In this document: piece after piece, positions 47,901 through 58,046 of the stretch | Position numbering within the stretch: the stretch's first letter is position 1 | Layout: the number at the start of each line of letters is the position of its first letter | DNA from: Archivesica marissinica | Taxonomy: Eukaryota; Mollusca; Bivalvia; Venerida; Vesicomyidae | DNA: 64,000 nt | Assembly: GCA_014843695.1 (NCBI GenBank) | Contig: CM026387.1 | Location: 77,254,106 to 77,318,105, forward strand | Direction of reading: 5' to 3' | The notes under the pieces: generated by a model | What the model was told of the DNA's origin: nothing | The model's database searches: none | Seen by the model: the letters and a program-made list of their open reading frames with translations, nothing else | Position numbers and translations under genes: made by a program

Positions 47901-50880
47901 CAGTCACGCATAGTCCTATATATAAGACCTCTACATACATTAAGCACAGTCACACATATTCCTATATATATGACCTCTACATACATTAAGCACAGTCACA
48001 CATAATCCTATATATAAGACCTATACATACATTAAGCACAGTCACACATAGTCCTATATATAAGACCTCTACATACATTAAGCAGAGTCACACATAGTCC
48101 TATATATAAGACCTCTACATACATTAAGCACAGTCACACATAGTCCTATATATATGACCTCTACATACATACAGGAAAGTCACACATAGTCCTATATATA
48201 AGACCTCTACATACATTCTGCACAGTCACACATAGTCCTATATATAAGACCTCTACATACATTAAGCACAGTCACACACAGTCCTATATATAAGACCTCT
48301 ACATACAATAAGCACAGTCACACATAGTCCTATATATAAGACATCTACATACATTAAGCACATTCGCACATAGTCCTATATATAAGACCTCTACAAACAT
48401 TAAGCACAGTCACACATAGTCCTATATATAAGACCTCTACAAACATTAAGCACAGTCACACATAGTCCTATATATAAGACCTCTACATACATTAAGCACA
48501 GTCACACATAGTCCTATATATATAAGACCTCTACACACATTAAGCACAGTCACACATAGTCCTATATATAAGACCTCTACATACATTAAGCACAGTCACA
48601 CCTAGTCCTATATATAAGACCTCTACATACATTAAGCACAGTCACACCTAGTCCTATATATAATACCTCTACAAACATTAAGCACAGTCACACCTAGTCC
48701 TATATATAAGACCTCTACATACATTAAGCACAGTCACACCTAGTCCTATATATAATACCTCTACATACATTAAGCACAGTCACACCTAGTCCTATATATA
48801 AGACCTCTACATACATTAAGCACAGTCACACCTAGTCCTATATATAAGACCTCTACATACATTAAGCACAGTCACACCTAGTCCTATATATAAGACCTCT
48901 ACATACATTAAGCACAGTCACACATAGTCCTATATATAAGACCTCTACATACATTAAGCACAGTCACACCTAGTCCTATATATAATACCTCTACATACAT
49001 TAAGCACAGTCACACATAGTCCTATATATAAGACCTCTACAAACATTAAGCACAGTCACACATAGTCCTATATATATGACCTCTACATACATTAAGCACA
49101 GTCACACATAGTCCTATATATCAGACCTCTACATACATTAAGCACAGTCACACATAGTCCTATATATAAGACCTCTACATACATTAAGCACAGTCACACA
49201 TATTCCTATATATAAGACCTCTACACACATTAAGCACAGTCACACATAGTCCTATATATAAGACCTCTACTTACATTAAGCACAGTCACACATAGTCCTA
49301 TATATAAGACCTCTACATACATTAAGCACAGTCACACATAGTCCTATATATAAGACCTCTACATACATTAAGCACAGTCACACCTAGTCCTATATATAAG
49401 ACCTCTACACATATTAAGCACAGTCACACAGTCCTATATATAATACCTCTACATACATTAAGCACAGTCACACATAGTCCTATATATAAGACCTCTACAT
49501 ACATTAAGCACAGTCACACATAGTCCTATATATAAGACCTCTACATACATTAAGCACAGTCACACCTAGTCCTATATATAAGACCTCTACATACATTAAG
49601 CACAGTCACACATAGTCCTATATATAAGACCTCTACATACATTAAGCACAGTCACACATAGTCCTATATATAATACCTCTACATACATTAAGCACAGTCA
49701 CACATAGTCCTATATATAAGACCTCTACATACATTAAGCACAGTCACACATAGTCCTATATATAAGACCTCTACAAACATTAAGCACAGTCACACATAGT
49801 CCTATATATAAGACCTCTACAAACATTAAGCACAGTCACACATAGTCCTATATATAAGACCTCTACATACATTAAGCACATTCACAGATAGTCCTATATA
49901 TAAGACCTTTACATACATTAAGCACAGTCACACATAGTCCTATATATAAGACCTATACATACATTAAGCACAGTCACACACAGTCCTATATATAAGACCT
50001 CTACATACATTAAGCACATTCACAGATAGTCCTATATATAAGACCTTTACATACATTAAGCACAGTCACACATAGTCCTATATATAAGACCTCTACAAAC
50101 ATTAAGCACAGTCACACATAGTCCTATATATAAGACCTCTACAAACATTAAGCACAGTCACACATAGTCCTATATATAAGACCTCTACATACATTAAGCA
50201 CAGTCACACATAGTCCTATATATAAGACCTCTACATACATTAAGCACAGTCACACATAGTCCTATATATAAGACCTCTACAAACATTAAGCACAGTCACA
50301 CATAGTCCTATATATAAGACCTCTACAAACATTAAGCACAGTCACACATAGTCCTATATATAAGACCTCTACAAACATTAAGCACAGTCGCACATAGTCC
50401 TATATATAAGACCTCTACATACATTAAGCACATTCACAGATAGTCCTATATATAAGACCTCTACAAACATTAAGCACAGTCACACATAGTCCTATATATA
50501 AGTCCTCTACAAACATTAAGCACAGTCACACATAGTCCTATATATAAGACCTCTACAAACATTAAGCACAGTCACACATAGTCATATATATAAGACCTCT
50601 ACAAACATTAAGCACAGTCACACATAGTCCTATATATAAGATCTATACATACATTAAGCACAGTCACACATAGTGCTATATATAAGACCTCTACATACAT
50701 TAAGCACAGTCACACATAGTCCTATATATAAGACCTCTACTTACATTAAGCACAGTCACACATAGTCCTATATATAAGACCTATACATACATTAAGCACA
50801 GTCACACATAGTCCTATATATAAGACCTATACATACAATAAGCACAGTCACACATAGTCCTATATATAGGACCTCTACAT
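41953..50880 (+). repeat. 46-bp satellite, about 194 copies, with 3.2 kb higher-order duplication
   Basis: The consensus is ACATTAAGCACAGTCACACA followed by TAGTCCTATATATAAGACCT and CTACAT. It stays in phase for 8.9 kb. Rare variants recur at a fixed distance: ACAGGAAAGTCAC at 44958 and 48171 (3213 bp apart), and AATATATCTAC at 42601 and 45769 (3168 bp apart). A run of about 70 units was therefore duplicated as a block, and parts of it probably once more up to 50880. Each unit has a TATATATAAG core. Stops in all frames rule out a protein. Confidence 0.95.
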
Positions 50881-51552
50881 AATTTATTTTCTTTTATTTG
50901 AAAAATGCCTTGATAGTAGTAAACTGTCACATTTTCAAGTCTAAATATTTGGAATAAGTCACACAGTATAAAAAAGCAATATGTATCGACCATATGTTGT
51001 CGTTGTTTTGCGGGGTGACGTCATGACACAAACAGTTGCTTTATATTGGCCAAACAAATTTAGATCATTTCTTTTCTTTCTTTTATATAAAAGAACATTA
51101 AACAATAATCTAACTGGAATTATTTACACTTTTCTTAGTCTAACTTTTTAAACCTAAGTGGTTTTATATTGTGGGAACAGAAACACGTCCCCTCTTCTAA
51201 TCACCTAACATTGGTGCAGTGGGTAAGATGGCTCCAGTGTTTATTGCTTATGGCAGAAGGTGACTATAGTGTGGATGTGGGTTAATTTACCGGTAAGAGT
51301 AAAATTCTAAATTTTATTTTTTCATAAGGGACATAGGTTAGAAAAACACACAATTATTTCCTTTGCCTTATTGAATATTAACTTCCAGTGTGTGGCCTCC
51401 GTTGATAAAATGTCAACAAAGAAGCCTCCAGAATTTCATCTTCCAAACTTTGTTTTTGGGGTAGAAACAGGGGTTTTTATTGTCAATTTACTGTTATGGA
51501 CACATATATTATGCATTCATATATCATATATTATACAAACATATAATTTCAG
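50881..51552. other. 5' flank or intron of the zinc-ribbon exon
   Basis: AT-rich unique sequence. No further exon is certain. Confidence 0.4.
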
Positions 51553-51895
51553 ATTGATCAGTAGGACCTCTGCCAGTTGGCAGATATGAAGTGCTCCAAC
51601 ATCACTTGTGGTGTTGAGGGCTCGGACAAGCTCTGCCAGGAATGTGGAGCCAAGATGGTCGAGGAAGTGAAGACAAACACTGTAGTAATCTGCAGCGGTA
51701 AACTTGATGATGAATCCCCTTGCCATTCGGAGCTTGTACCTACTCAGAGGGTCTGTATGAAATGTGGAATCAAAGTTGATGTATCATTGTTCACTAGTCA
51801 ACAGGATACATGCAGAAACTGTGGAATTCCTCTGGAACTAGGATCAGTCTTGTGTACAGAGTGTGGACAGAGGCAAACCAGTCCAGTTATAAATG
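51553..51895 (+). CDS. Zinc-ribbon protein, 5' coding exon
   Basis: The exon is bounded by an acceptor (ATAATTTCAG ending at 51552) and a strong donor (AAATG/GTAAGA at 51896). The likely start is the ATG at 51586, with the bases before it as 5' UTR. The roughly 100 residues before the donor hold repeated zinc-binding Cys pairs: CSNITC, CQECG, CMKCG, CRNCG and CTECGQRQ. These resemble successive zinc-ribbon knuckles as in DZANK/double zinc-ribbon proteins. Codon use and the absence of stops up to the donor support a real exon; the 26 bp after the donor (open to 51921) are taken as intron. The downstream part of the protein lies elsewhere, so its role (for example the N-terminus of a ubiquitin ligase or an immune GTPase-type protein) cannot be decided. 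Confidence 0.7.
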
Positions 51896-52144
51896 GTAAG
51901 ATAGAGACAGAAACATTTTAAGTGTGTTACTTATAAATATATTCCTTAAACTCTAGGGGACTTTTTATTTGAAATATTAAAAAATGTTTCCACCCAATGG
52001 TCCATGACTAGGTCACCATGCCTCAATCTGTCCATAATTTATGCAAATGACATTTCTCGTACAAAGTTTTTTGAAAATATGTTGTAACTTGATTACAATG
52101 TCTACTTAACGACATCTTGTAAATTTAGTCCATGGTAGGTACTG

Positions 52145-52277
52145 GCATGTTGCCAACTTTGTTCAAATAAGATCACAAACTAGACGACAATGTTGCCAAC
52201 TTTGTTCAAATAAGATCACAAACTAGACGACAATGTTGCCAACTTTGTTCAAATAAGATCACAAACTAGACGACTGT
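52145..52277 (+). repeat. 43-bp tandem repeat, 3 copies
   Basis: The unit is AATGTTGCCAACTTTGTTCA followed by AATAAGATCACAAACTAGACGAC. The three copies are almost identical. It lies in the presumed intron after the zinc-ribbon exon. Confidence 0.93.
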
Positions 52278-52330
52278 GACAATGTCAACTTGCAGGAAGC
52301 CTTATAAATGACTTTAATTAAGTAATTAAA

Positions 52331-52528
52331 ATGGAAGTCGTGATAGCGCAGTGGGGAGCCGCTGGAGCCGTTACGATTGTGCTCTTAGGCAATGCATTTA
52401 TATTCCATGTTGCATCTTCTCTCTCCCTCGTGGCGATGGATTCCATCAGTAATGAGGTCTCGAGAGTGATTAATGAGTTGTAATAATGAACTTGTTACGC
52501 AATCGAGCTAAAATAAATTTGTACAAAA
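52331..52528 (+). mobile_element. SINE family C, head internally deleted
   Basis: Starts GAAGTCGTGATAGCGCAGTG (box A), then jumps to GCTGGAGCCGTTACGATTGT, losing box B. Body and AAAATAAATTTG tail are intact. Confidence 0.8.
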
Positions 52529-52940
52529 TAGCGATTATTTATGGAATTTGGCCCCTTTCCAGTGTAATTAAGTAATATGATCTCGAACAATCATATCTAT
52601 ACAACTGTGGCTTCACTGCACATCCTGAATAAGATACTATCCTTTGTGAATGATCATTTCAATGCAGAGATAAACTTACAATGCATACACCATGCATGAA
52701 TGTGATATTGGTTTGAACAAATCGATTGTCACCTGGCTTGTCATTGTGCTTATTCGCACATTTGTCAACTTTGGGTTTGGGAATATTCCCTTGTGTTGTG
52801 GTTACAATAACCTTGTCTGTCTATCTTCACATCCAAATAATTCAGTACAAGCTATGTTCGCTGTGTAGCATCTACATCGTTTTGACATACATGGCATATA
52901 GCTGTCACAGGAACACTTTAAAGTTTAAACTTTATTTATT
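52529..52940. other. Spacer without recognised gene
   Basis: Unique sequence. A hydrophobic open frame (52726-52980) runs into SINE sequence and is not credited. Confidence 0.35.
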
Positions 52941-53168
52941 TTACAACGATTGCGAAGCAAGTTCCAACAACTTATATTAATCACTCTCGTTGGCGCGGAT
53001 GAAAGCGTACATGTGGGCATTCGTGTGGGAGGAAACCAGAGTACCCGGAGAAACCCACCTGTCCGATCTGGCGACCAGCGTACCATATCACATACTTCCC
53101 AGTCTGAGGATCGAACCTGGGTTGCATTCGTGAGAAGCGAGCGCGCTAACCACTGCGCTAATCGGACA
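52941..53168 (-). mobile_element. SINE family D, joined to a family C tail
   Basis: On the minus strand the head is GTCCGATTAGCGCAGTGGTT (box A) and GGTTCGATCC (box B). The body follows with GGTGGGTTTCTCCGGGTACT and CTGGTTTCCTCCCACACG. At its 3' side (52941-52986) it is fused to a family C tail remnant, suggesting template switching or nested insertion. Confidence 0.7.
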
Positions 53169-53815
53169 GGAACACTTAAAAGACATTATCGAGATGGAGG
53201 GGGTGTTATGCAATATGTTTGCACATGAAACATGAGGAAATCTGAACATGTCCTATGCAAAGAAGTAACAGTATATGTAGTGTGACATTGCATCCTTTTT
53301 GTGAGATATGAAAGTAGGTCGGGTGTCTTTAATCTTTTTAAATATGTCAACAGGCCCAATACTAAATCTTTGGCAATATATGTTGGCGTTAAAGGTTAGC
53401 CACAGAGGTGTGAACGGTTCAAAATGTCACAAAAACACAAATACACTGTCTCGTCGGCAACTACAAACACGTTATTAGCTCCTGTATATGACAGTTAGGC
53501 AGCCAGAAAGTATGTCATTTACCAAATATTTCTGCAGTAAATACAGGAATATACCTGTATATACAAGAATGAAGATGTACATCACTCGATTCTCCATCAC
53601 CTGTATGTTCTGATGTAAGTTGCTGACGACATCTTGCACAGTACATCCTGTATGTCCGCTGTCATGGAGAGAAGTCCAATAAGCTTTTAGCTTTCATTTC
53701 AATCCACTTGTATTAATTGTGTGAATACTTACTTGATGTAAATTATGTTATATAATGTCGACTAAATATGGTTAAACCAAACATGGGTGCTGGCTTCTGA
53801 GTTAATTTGTGTGCT
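53169..53815. other. Spacer without recognised gene
   Basis: Unique AT-rich sequence. Nothing supported. Confidence 0.4.
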
Positions 53816-53819
53816 ATCA

Positions 53820-54645
53820 GATTATTAATGCCATTGATTCGGATATTGCCTCGGAGAACCATAGCTCTAGCATATATATCCTTCATATGCGTGTGGTATG
53901 ATGTCATTGTTTCGGATGTTGCCTCGGAGAACCATATATCTAGCATATATCTCCTTCATATGCTGGTGGTATGATGTCATTGTTTCGGATGTTGCCTCGG
54001 AGAACCATACCTCTAGCATATATCTCCTCCATATGCGTGTGGTATGATGTCATTGTTTCGGATGTTGCCTCGGAGAACCATAGATCTAGCATATATCTCC
54101 TTCATATGCTGGTGGTATGATGTCATTGTTTCGGATGTTGCATCGGAGAACCATAGATCTAGCATATATCTCCTTCATATGCTGGTGGTATGATGTCATT
54201 GTTTCGGATGTTGCCTCGGAGAACCATATATCTAGCATATATCTCCTTCATATGCTGGTGGTATGATGTCATTGTTTCGGATGTTGCATCGGAGAACCAT
54301 AGATCTAGCATATATCTCCTTCATATGCTGGTGGTATGATGTCATTGTTTCGGATGTTGCCTCGGAGAACCATATATCTAGCATATATCTCCTTCATATG
54401 TTGGTGGTATGATGTCATTGTTTCGGATGTTGCCTCGGAGAACCATATATCTAGCATATATCTCCTTCATATGCTGGTGGTATGATGTCATTGTTTCGGA
54501 TATTGCCTCGGAGAACCATATATCTAGCATATATCTCCTTCATATGCTGGTGGTATGATGTCATTTTTTCGGATGTTGAGTCGGAGAACCATAGCTCTAG
54601 CATATATCGCCTTCATATGCTGGTGGTATGATGCCATAGTAGTGA
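53820..54645 (+). repeat. 73-bp tandem repeat, about 11 copies
   Basis: The unit runs TCGGATGTTGCCTCGGAGAA, CCATATATCTAGCATATATC, TCCTTCATATGCTGGTGGTA, TGATGTCATTGTT. Edge copies are the most diverged and inner copies nearly uniform, the usual pattern of unequal exchange. A two-unit block (GCATCGG/GCCTCGG) repeats in the middle. Confidence 0.93.
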
Positions 54646-54685
54646 CACGTATGTGAAGCGTATGTTAAAAGATACATAACCAACA

Positions 54686-54742
54686 TTTTCCAAATACCCC
54701 CATTTTCCAAATACCCCCATTTTCCAAATACCCCCATTTATG
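54686..54742 (+). repeat. 17-bp tandem repeat, 3 copies
   Basis: TTTTCCAAATACCCCCA repeated three times in perfect register. Confidence 0.9.
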
Positions 54743-54781
54743 TGGTTCCCATTTGGAATACATTGTCGGCTTTCAGAGCAA

Positions 54782-55022
54782 TTCATTTAGTTTATACACA
54801 TTTATTTTAGTTTGGTTGCGAAACAAGTCCTTACAACATAAGTATAATCGCTCTCGAGACCTCATTCCTGATGGAATCCATCATTACTGGGGATAGGGAG
54901 AAACATATGGAATATAAATGCCTTGCCAAATGGCAAAACCATAACGGCTGTAGTTGTACACCAAACACCTGGCCTCTTACATCTGAAGCGCACACGCTAT
55001 CACTGCGCTATCACAACTTCGG
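54782..55022 (-). mobile_element. SINE family C, near full length
   Basis: On the minus strand: GAAGTTGTGATAGCGCAGTG head (box A), a degraded box B, body and tail. Together with the plus-strand copy at 55352 it forms an inverted pair. Confidence 0.75.
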
Positions 55023-55187
55023 TGATTAAGTCTGACCAAGACTAATTCATCGACACTTGACCAGCCACAAACTGTACCATTTTAACCACAGTTGTGACCC
55101 TTTGTATTGATCAGTATGCAGAATATTGTGTTTCGCACACCTCATTTATGATTAGGCGAATGTTGTTCAAACTTACATAGATGTCCA

Positions 55188-55343
55188 ACCAAGTCATTTT
55201 AGATTGTTGGAGGTTAGTGCAATGATACAGGCTTACACCCAGATCAGAGTCTCCTCTGGTTGTTTTACGTGCATAGTGCATAGCACCAACACGTAACCTC
55301 GAATTAAAGTCCCACAGCGTGTTAACCACTGTACTACATTACC
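55188..55343 (-). mobile_element. SINE family A, degenerate fragment
   Basis: Recognisable by GTGCAATGATACAGG, GAGTCTCCTCTGGTT and TAAAGTCCCA. Tail and most of the head are lost. Confidence 0.6.
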
Positions 55344-55351
55344 TGTTACCC

Positions 55352-55525
55352 CGCTGGAGCCGTTACGATTGTGTCCTTAGGCAAGGCATTTAAATTCCAC
55401 ATGCCTCCTCTCTCTCCCTCGTGGCGATGGATTCCATCAGGAATGAGGTCTCGATAGTGATTAATATAAGTTGTAATAACTTGTTTCGCAATCGAGCTAA
55501 AATAAATTTGTATAAACTAAACCTG
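55352..55525 (+). mobile_element. SINE family C, head truncated
   Basis: Starts at GCTGGAGCCGTTACGATTGT and keeps the complete body and the AAAATAAATTTG tail. Confidence 0.8.
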
Positions 55526-55889
55526 TTACCTGAAGTGCACCTTTGTTGCTGTAATTTATATGGCCCACAACCAGTAAATAATATATTCGTTCAATATTAA
55601 AAAGAACAGCACATGTTTGGAATACATTTCATAATGTTTGAAAATATCACTCGTCTTTGCATAGTAAGAAAGCTAGAATAAACATGTACTTGTCTTACAA
55701 GCTAACCAGTAGGGTTCCCATATATCATATTACTATTCATGATTCCCAATACAAAATATCATGTGAATAGGAACACAGTGTACTACACCCAGTTTTACGA
55801 TAATGACTTAATGTCCTGTTTTAGATTATGCATGTATGTATTATAATAACAATGCTGACTAAATATTACCATGGCATCAGATTGACTTG
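55526..55889. other. Spacer left of the Polinton-like element
   Basis: AT-rich host sequence with no recognised feature. It would hold the left copy of a 5-6 bp target duplication if the element ends near 55890; this cannot be tested without the right end. Confidence 0.4.
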
Positions 55890-55974
55890 ATATATATGTA
55901 ACATGGGGGTTCTGGCTCAATTCACGAGCCAACGCTCGTGAATCGATCCAGAAACCCCCATGTTACATATATAT
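55890..55974. repeat. 85-bp near-perfect palindrome at the left terminus
   Basis: The arms 55890-55929 and 55934-55974 are reverse complements with two mismatches and a one-base gap, around a four-base loop (CAAC). Each arm contains ATGTAACATGGGGG and TTCACGAGC. It can fold into a long hairpin. It marks the jump from host sequence to the AT-rich element and probably is, or contains, its end. Confidence 0.85.
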
Positions 55975-56114
55975 GAACTTTTGAGGGTTCTGGCTCACTC
56001 TGTACCACCCTGAGGGTTCTGGACCACTTAATAAAAAATCCTGAACTAGCAAACAATAAAAATAGTAACAAAAAAAATATCTTATTTAAAAAAAATATTA
56101 TATAATAAAAAACA
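55975..56114 (+). promoter_or_regulatory. Left-end repeats and A-rich promoter region
   Basis: GAGGGTTCTGG(C/A)(T/C)CAC appears twice (about 55983 and 56012), and a third version (GGGGGTTCTGGCTCAA) is in the palindrome. An A/T-only stretch with TATTATATAATAAAA follows, ending 9 bases before the first ATG at 56115. A promoter role is inferred from position and composition. Confidence 0.45.
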
Positions 56115-56426
56115 ATGACAAACATATCAACAACTCTCTTCGATGAACTACTTGAAGAACAAACTACTAACATTAGCAAATGGGTAGATTTGCCACAAGA
56201 TAAAATATTCACAGTCAAAGATACAAGAATGATAGACACAGAATATGGTGAAGCACTTGTATTGAAACTATCAGATGACACAGAATTATGGGCTCCTGGA
56301 CATATGATTAAAAAAATGAGACCAGATGTATATCCATTTCATTTTAGATCTACCGGATTGAAGCAGTGTAAGGGGAATAAAAAAAATAGGTATCATTCGT
56401 TTGATATAGTGTATCCAAGGTGTTGA
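56115..56426 (+). CDS. Small Polinton-associated protein, unknown function
   Basis: 103 aa. An acidic N-terminus is followed by a beta-rich middle (KIFTVKDTRMIDTEYGEALV then LKLSDDTELWAP) and a basic end (GNKKNRYHSF). The pattern of a short strand, a conserved TxYG and an LxDDxxLWAP block resembles small proteins I associate with Polinton/adintovirus-like elements. An OB-fold-like single-strand DNA-binding role is a guess from the strand pattern. It is preceded by an A-rich leader and stops 11 bases before the end of the opposing gene. Confidence 0.6.
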   Translation: MTNISTTLFDELLEEQTTNISKWVDLPQDKIFTVKDTRMIDTEYGEALVLKLSDDTELWAPGHMIKKMRPDVYPFHFRSTGLKQCKGNKKNRYHSFDIVYPRC

Positions 56427-56437
56427 TTTTTTTTTCA

Positions 56438-56704
56438 TTAAATTTCAATCATCCTAATTCTATCACACTCTATACGAAACAGCTTTGTTAATATATACCT
56501 ATTATGTAACCTTAGCGTATTTCCACCACATGAAATACAAACATGATATTTCGTAGTTGTACCTTTGTTGCAAACTATGCATAACACAGCTTTACTGGTT
56601 TTTATCATATATTTATGAAGACTGCAATAATGTGAGTTTTTTATGGGTTTGTATTCACAACGCTTATGGTTTCCGATTTTTAAATACTGACATGTGTTAT
56701 CCAT
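56438..56704 (-). CDS. Small Cys/His zinc-binding protein of the Polinton-like element
   Basis: 88 aa. The first half has Cys5, Cys16, Cys27 and His30 (HYCSLH), which could bind one zinc. The second half has CIVC and CISCGG (about residues 42-60), a zinc-ribbon pair. It is basic and tail-to-tail with the preceding gene, and 55 bp separate its start from the divergent polymerase gene. That AT-only gap (56705-56759) must hold both promoters. Function unknown; a nucleic-acid-binding regulator is plausible. Confidence 0.6.
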   Translation of the reverse strand: MDNTCQYLKIGNHKRCEYKPIKNSHYCSLHKYMIKTSKAVLCIVCNKGTTTKYHVCISCGGNTLRLHNRYILTKLFRIECDRIRMIEI

Positions 56705-56759
56705 TTTATATATTATGTATTTTATTTTTTAATTAAAAAAATAATATTTATATAAAAAA

Positions 56760-58046
56760 ATGGATAAAGATGTTTCTTACATTGTGAAGCTACATCGTGA
56801 TGGTGTTATCAATGATGAACAACTCAAAAAAATGATAGATGGAATCAATGAGCAATCATCATTAGATAATCTACGTAAAAGACGTAGGGAAAAGAAAAAG
56901 CGTAAAAAACACAATGATGATATTATATTTCCAGAATTAATGTTAGTAGATAAGCCTAAATGTGATTATTTTGAAGCATACAAATTATCAGGTGACAGCT
57001 ATAAAGACCCTCATGTTCTTCTTGAAGATAAACGTAAAGTAATGATAGAACAAATAACTAAGCAATTCAAAGGATACAAATCCTTTAAATTCCAAATAGC
57101 TATGATAGTAGAGATGTTCAAAGATGAGGGTAATACACGAAAGACAGTAACAGCAGTATTCAACAGTGACCAATATACCCTTTTTGATACAAGTAAAGTA
57201 AATGAATTCTATTCAGAAATAGATGCTAAACTTGATGTGTTCATTGAAACATTCACAAATACAGCATCAGGATTGGAAATAGATAGATGTGGTAATATGT
57301 ACCTTAATTTTGCAAAGTATGTTCCTCTTAAAGGTGGTTCATATATTGAACTGCCTGAACAGCTTGCAAATAAGAAGGCTATAATCAACGTAAAAAACAA
57401 AGGTAATGATTGTATAGAAGTCGCCCTTAATTCTGCTGTTTATCCTGTTAGTAAGAATTCTGACAGACCATCAAGTTATACTGAAAAATACTATAATCTT
57501 AAAGGTGTTGTTAACTTCCCTTGTCCGATATCAGATATACCAAAGATAGAAAAGAAGTATTCAGATTATGGAATTAATGTTTATGGCTATTCTTTGACAA
57601 AGAAAAAAAAAGAACTTTCAATCTTCCCATACTACATATCAGATAGGCCAAAAGAGATTCCTAGAATTAACTTACTATTGATATGTGCTGATGAAGAAGA
57701 TGAAGATGGTATTATAGATGATAATTATGATCCTGATGATGAAGGTATTATAGATGATAATTATGATCCTGATGAAGACAATGAAGAAACATCAAAAATA
57801 ACAAAATACCACTACTGCTGGATTAAAAGTCTTGATCGTCTCTTGAATAATCAAAACAAACATAAATGTCGTACATACTTCTGTGATCGCTGTCTCTACG
57901 GTTTCACAAGAGAAGATCTACTCATAAAACACAAACAGGATTGTGAAAGCATCAATAAATCCCCCCTAACAATAGAAATGCCTGAAGAAGGAACCTTTAT
58001 CAAATTCTCAAAAATCATAAAAATCAAATGCCTGTCCCATATGTGA
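56760..58046 (+). CDS. Protein-primed DNA polymerase B, N-terminal region (before a frameshift)
   Basis: 428 aa. It starts after TATATAAAAAAATGG. A very basic helix (KRRREKKKRKKH, about residues 40-51) is followed by a globular region. Two acidic tandem copies of an IIDDNYDPD motif lie at about 317-340. A zinc finger (CRTYFCDRCLYGFTREDLL then HKQDC, about 376-402) precedes the polymerase core. In related elements this zinc finger is joined to the exonuclease domain. Here the frame is lost in a short A-run near 58000-58010 and the following domain continues in another frame from about 58015. The last residues (about 416-428) are therefore out of the natural frame. Terminal-protein function may lie in this N-terminal part. 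Confidence 0.8.
   Translation: MDKDVSYIVKLHRDGVINDEQLKKMIDGINEQSSLDNLRKRRREKKKRKKHNDDIIFPELMLVDKPKCDYFEAYKLSGDSYKDPHVLLEDKRKVMIEQITKQFKGYKSFKFQIAMIVEMFKDEGNTRKTVTAVFNSDQYTLFDTSKVNEFYSEIDAKLDVFIETFTNTASGLEIDRCGNMYLNFAKYVPLKGGSYIELPEQLANKKAIINVKNKGNDCIEVALNSAVYPVSKNSDRPSSYTEKYYNLKGVVNFPCPISDIPKIEKKYSDYGINVYGYSLTKKKKELSIFPYYISDRPKEIPRINLLLICADEEDEDGIIDDNYDPDDEGIIDDNYDPDEDNEETSKITKYHYCWIKSLDRLLNNQNKHKCRTYFCDRCLYGFTREDLLIKHKQDCESINKSPLTIEMPEEGTFIKFSKIIKIKCLSHM

Noticed and set aside
41953..50880. CRISPR-like repeat array
   Set aside because: There are no unique spacers; the whole 46-bp unit is repeated. The sequence is animal DNA with introns and SINEs.
52726..52980. 84-codon hydrophobic frame
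   Set aside because: It runs into SINE sequence and is AT-driven; no supporting motif.
5200..55022. tRNA genes at SINE heads (for example 25117-25190, 5715-5786, 53100-53168)
   Set aside because: Box A and box B are present, but acceptor stems do not close and each head continues into a repeated SINE body.
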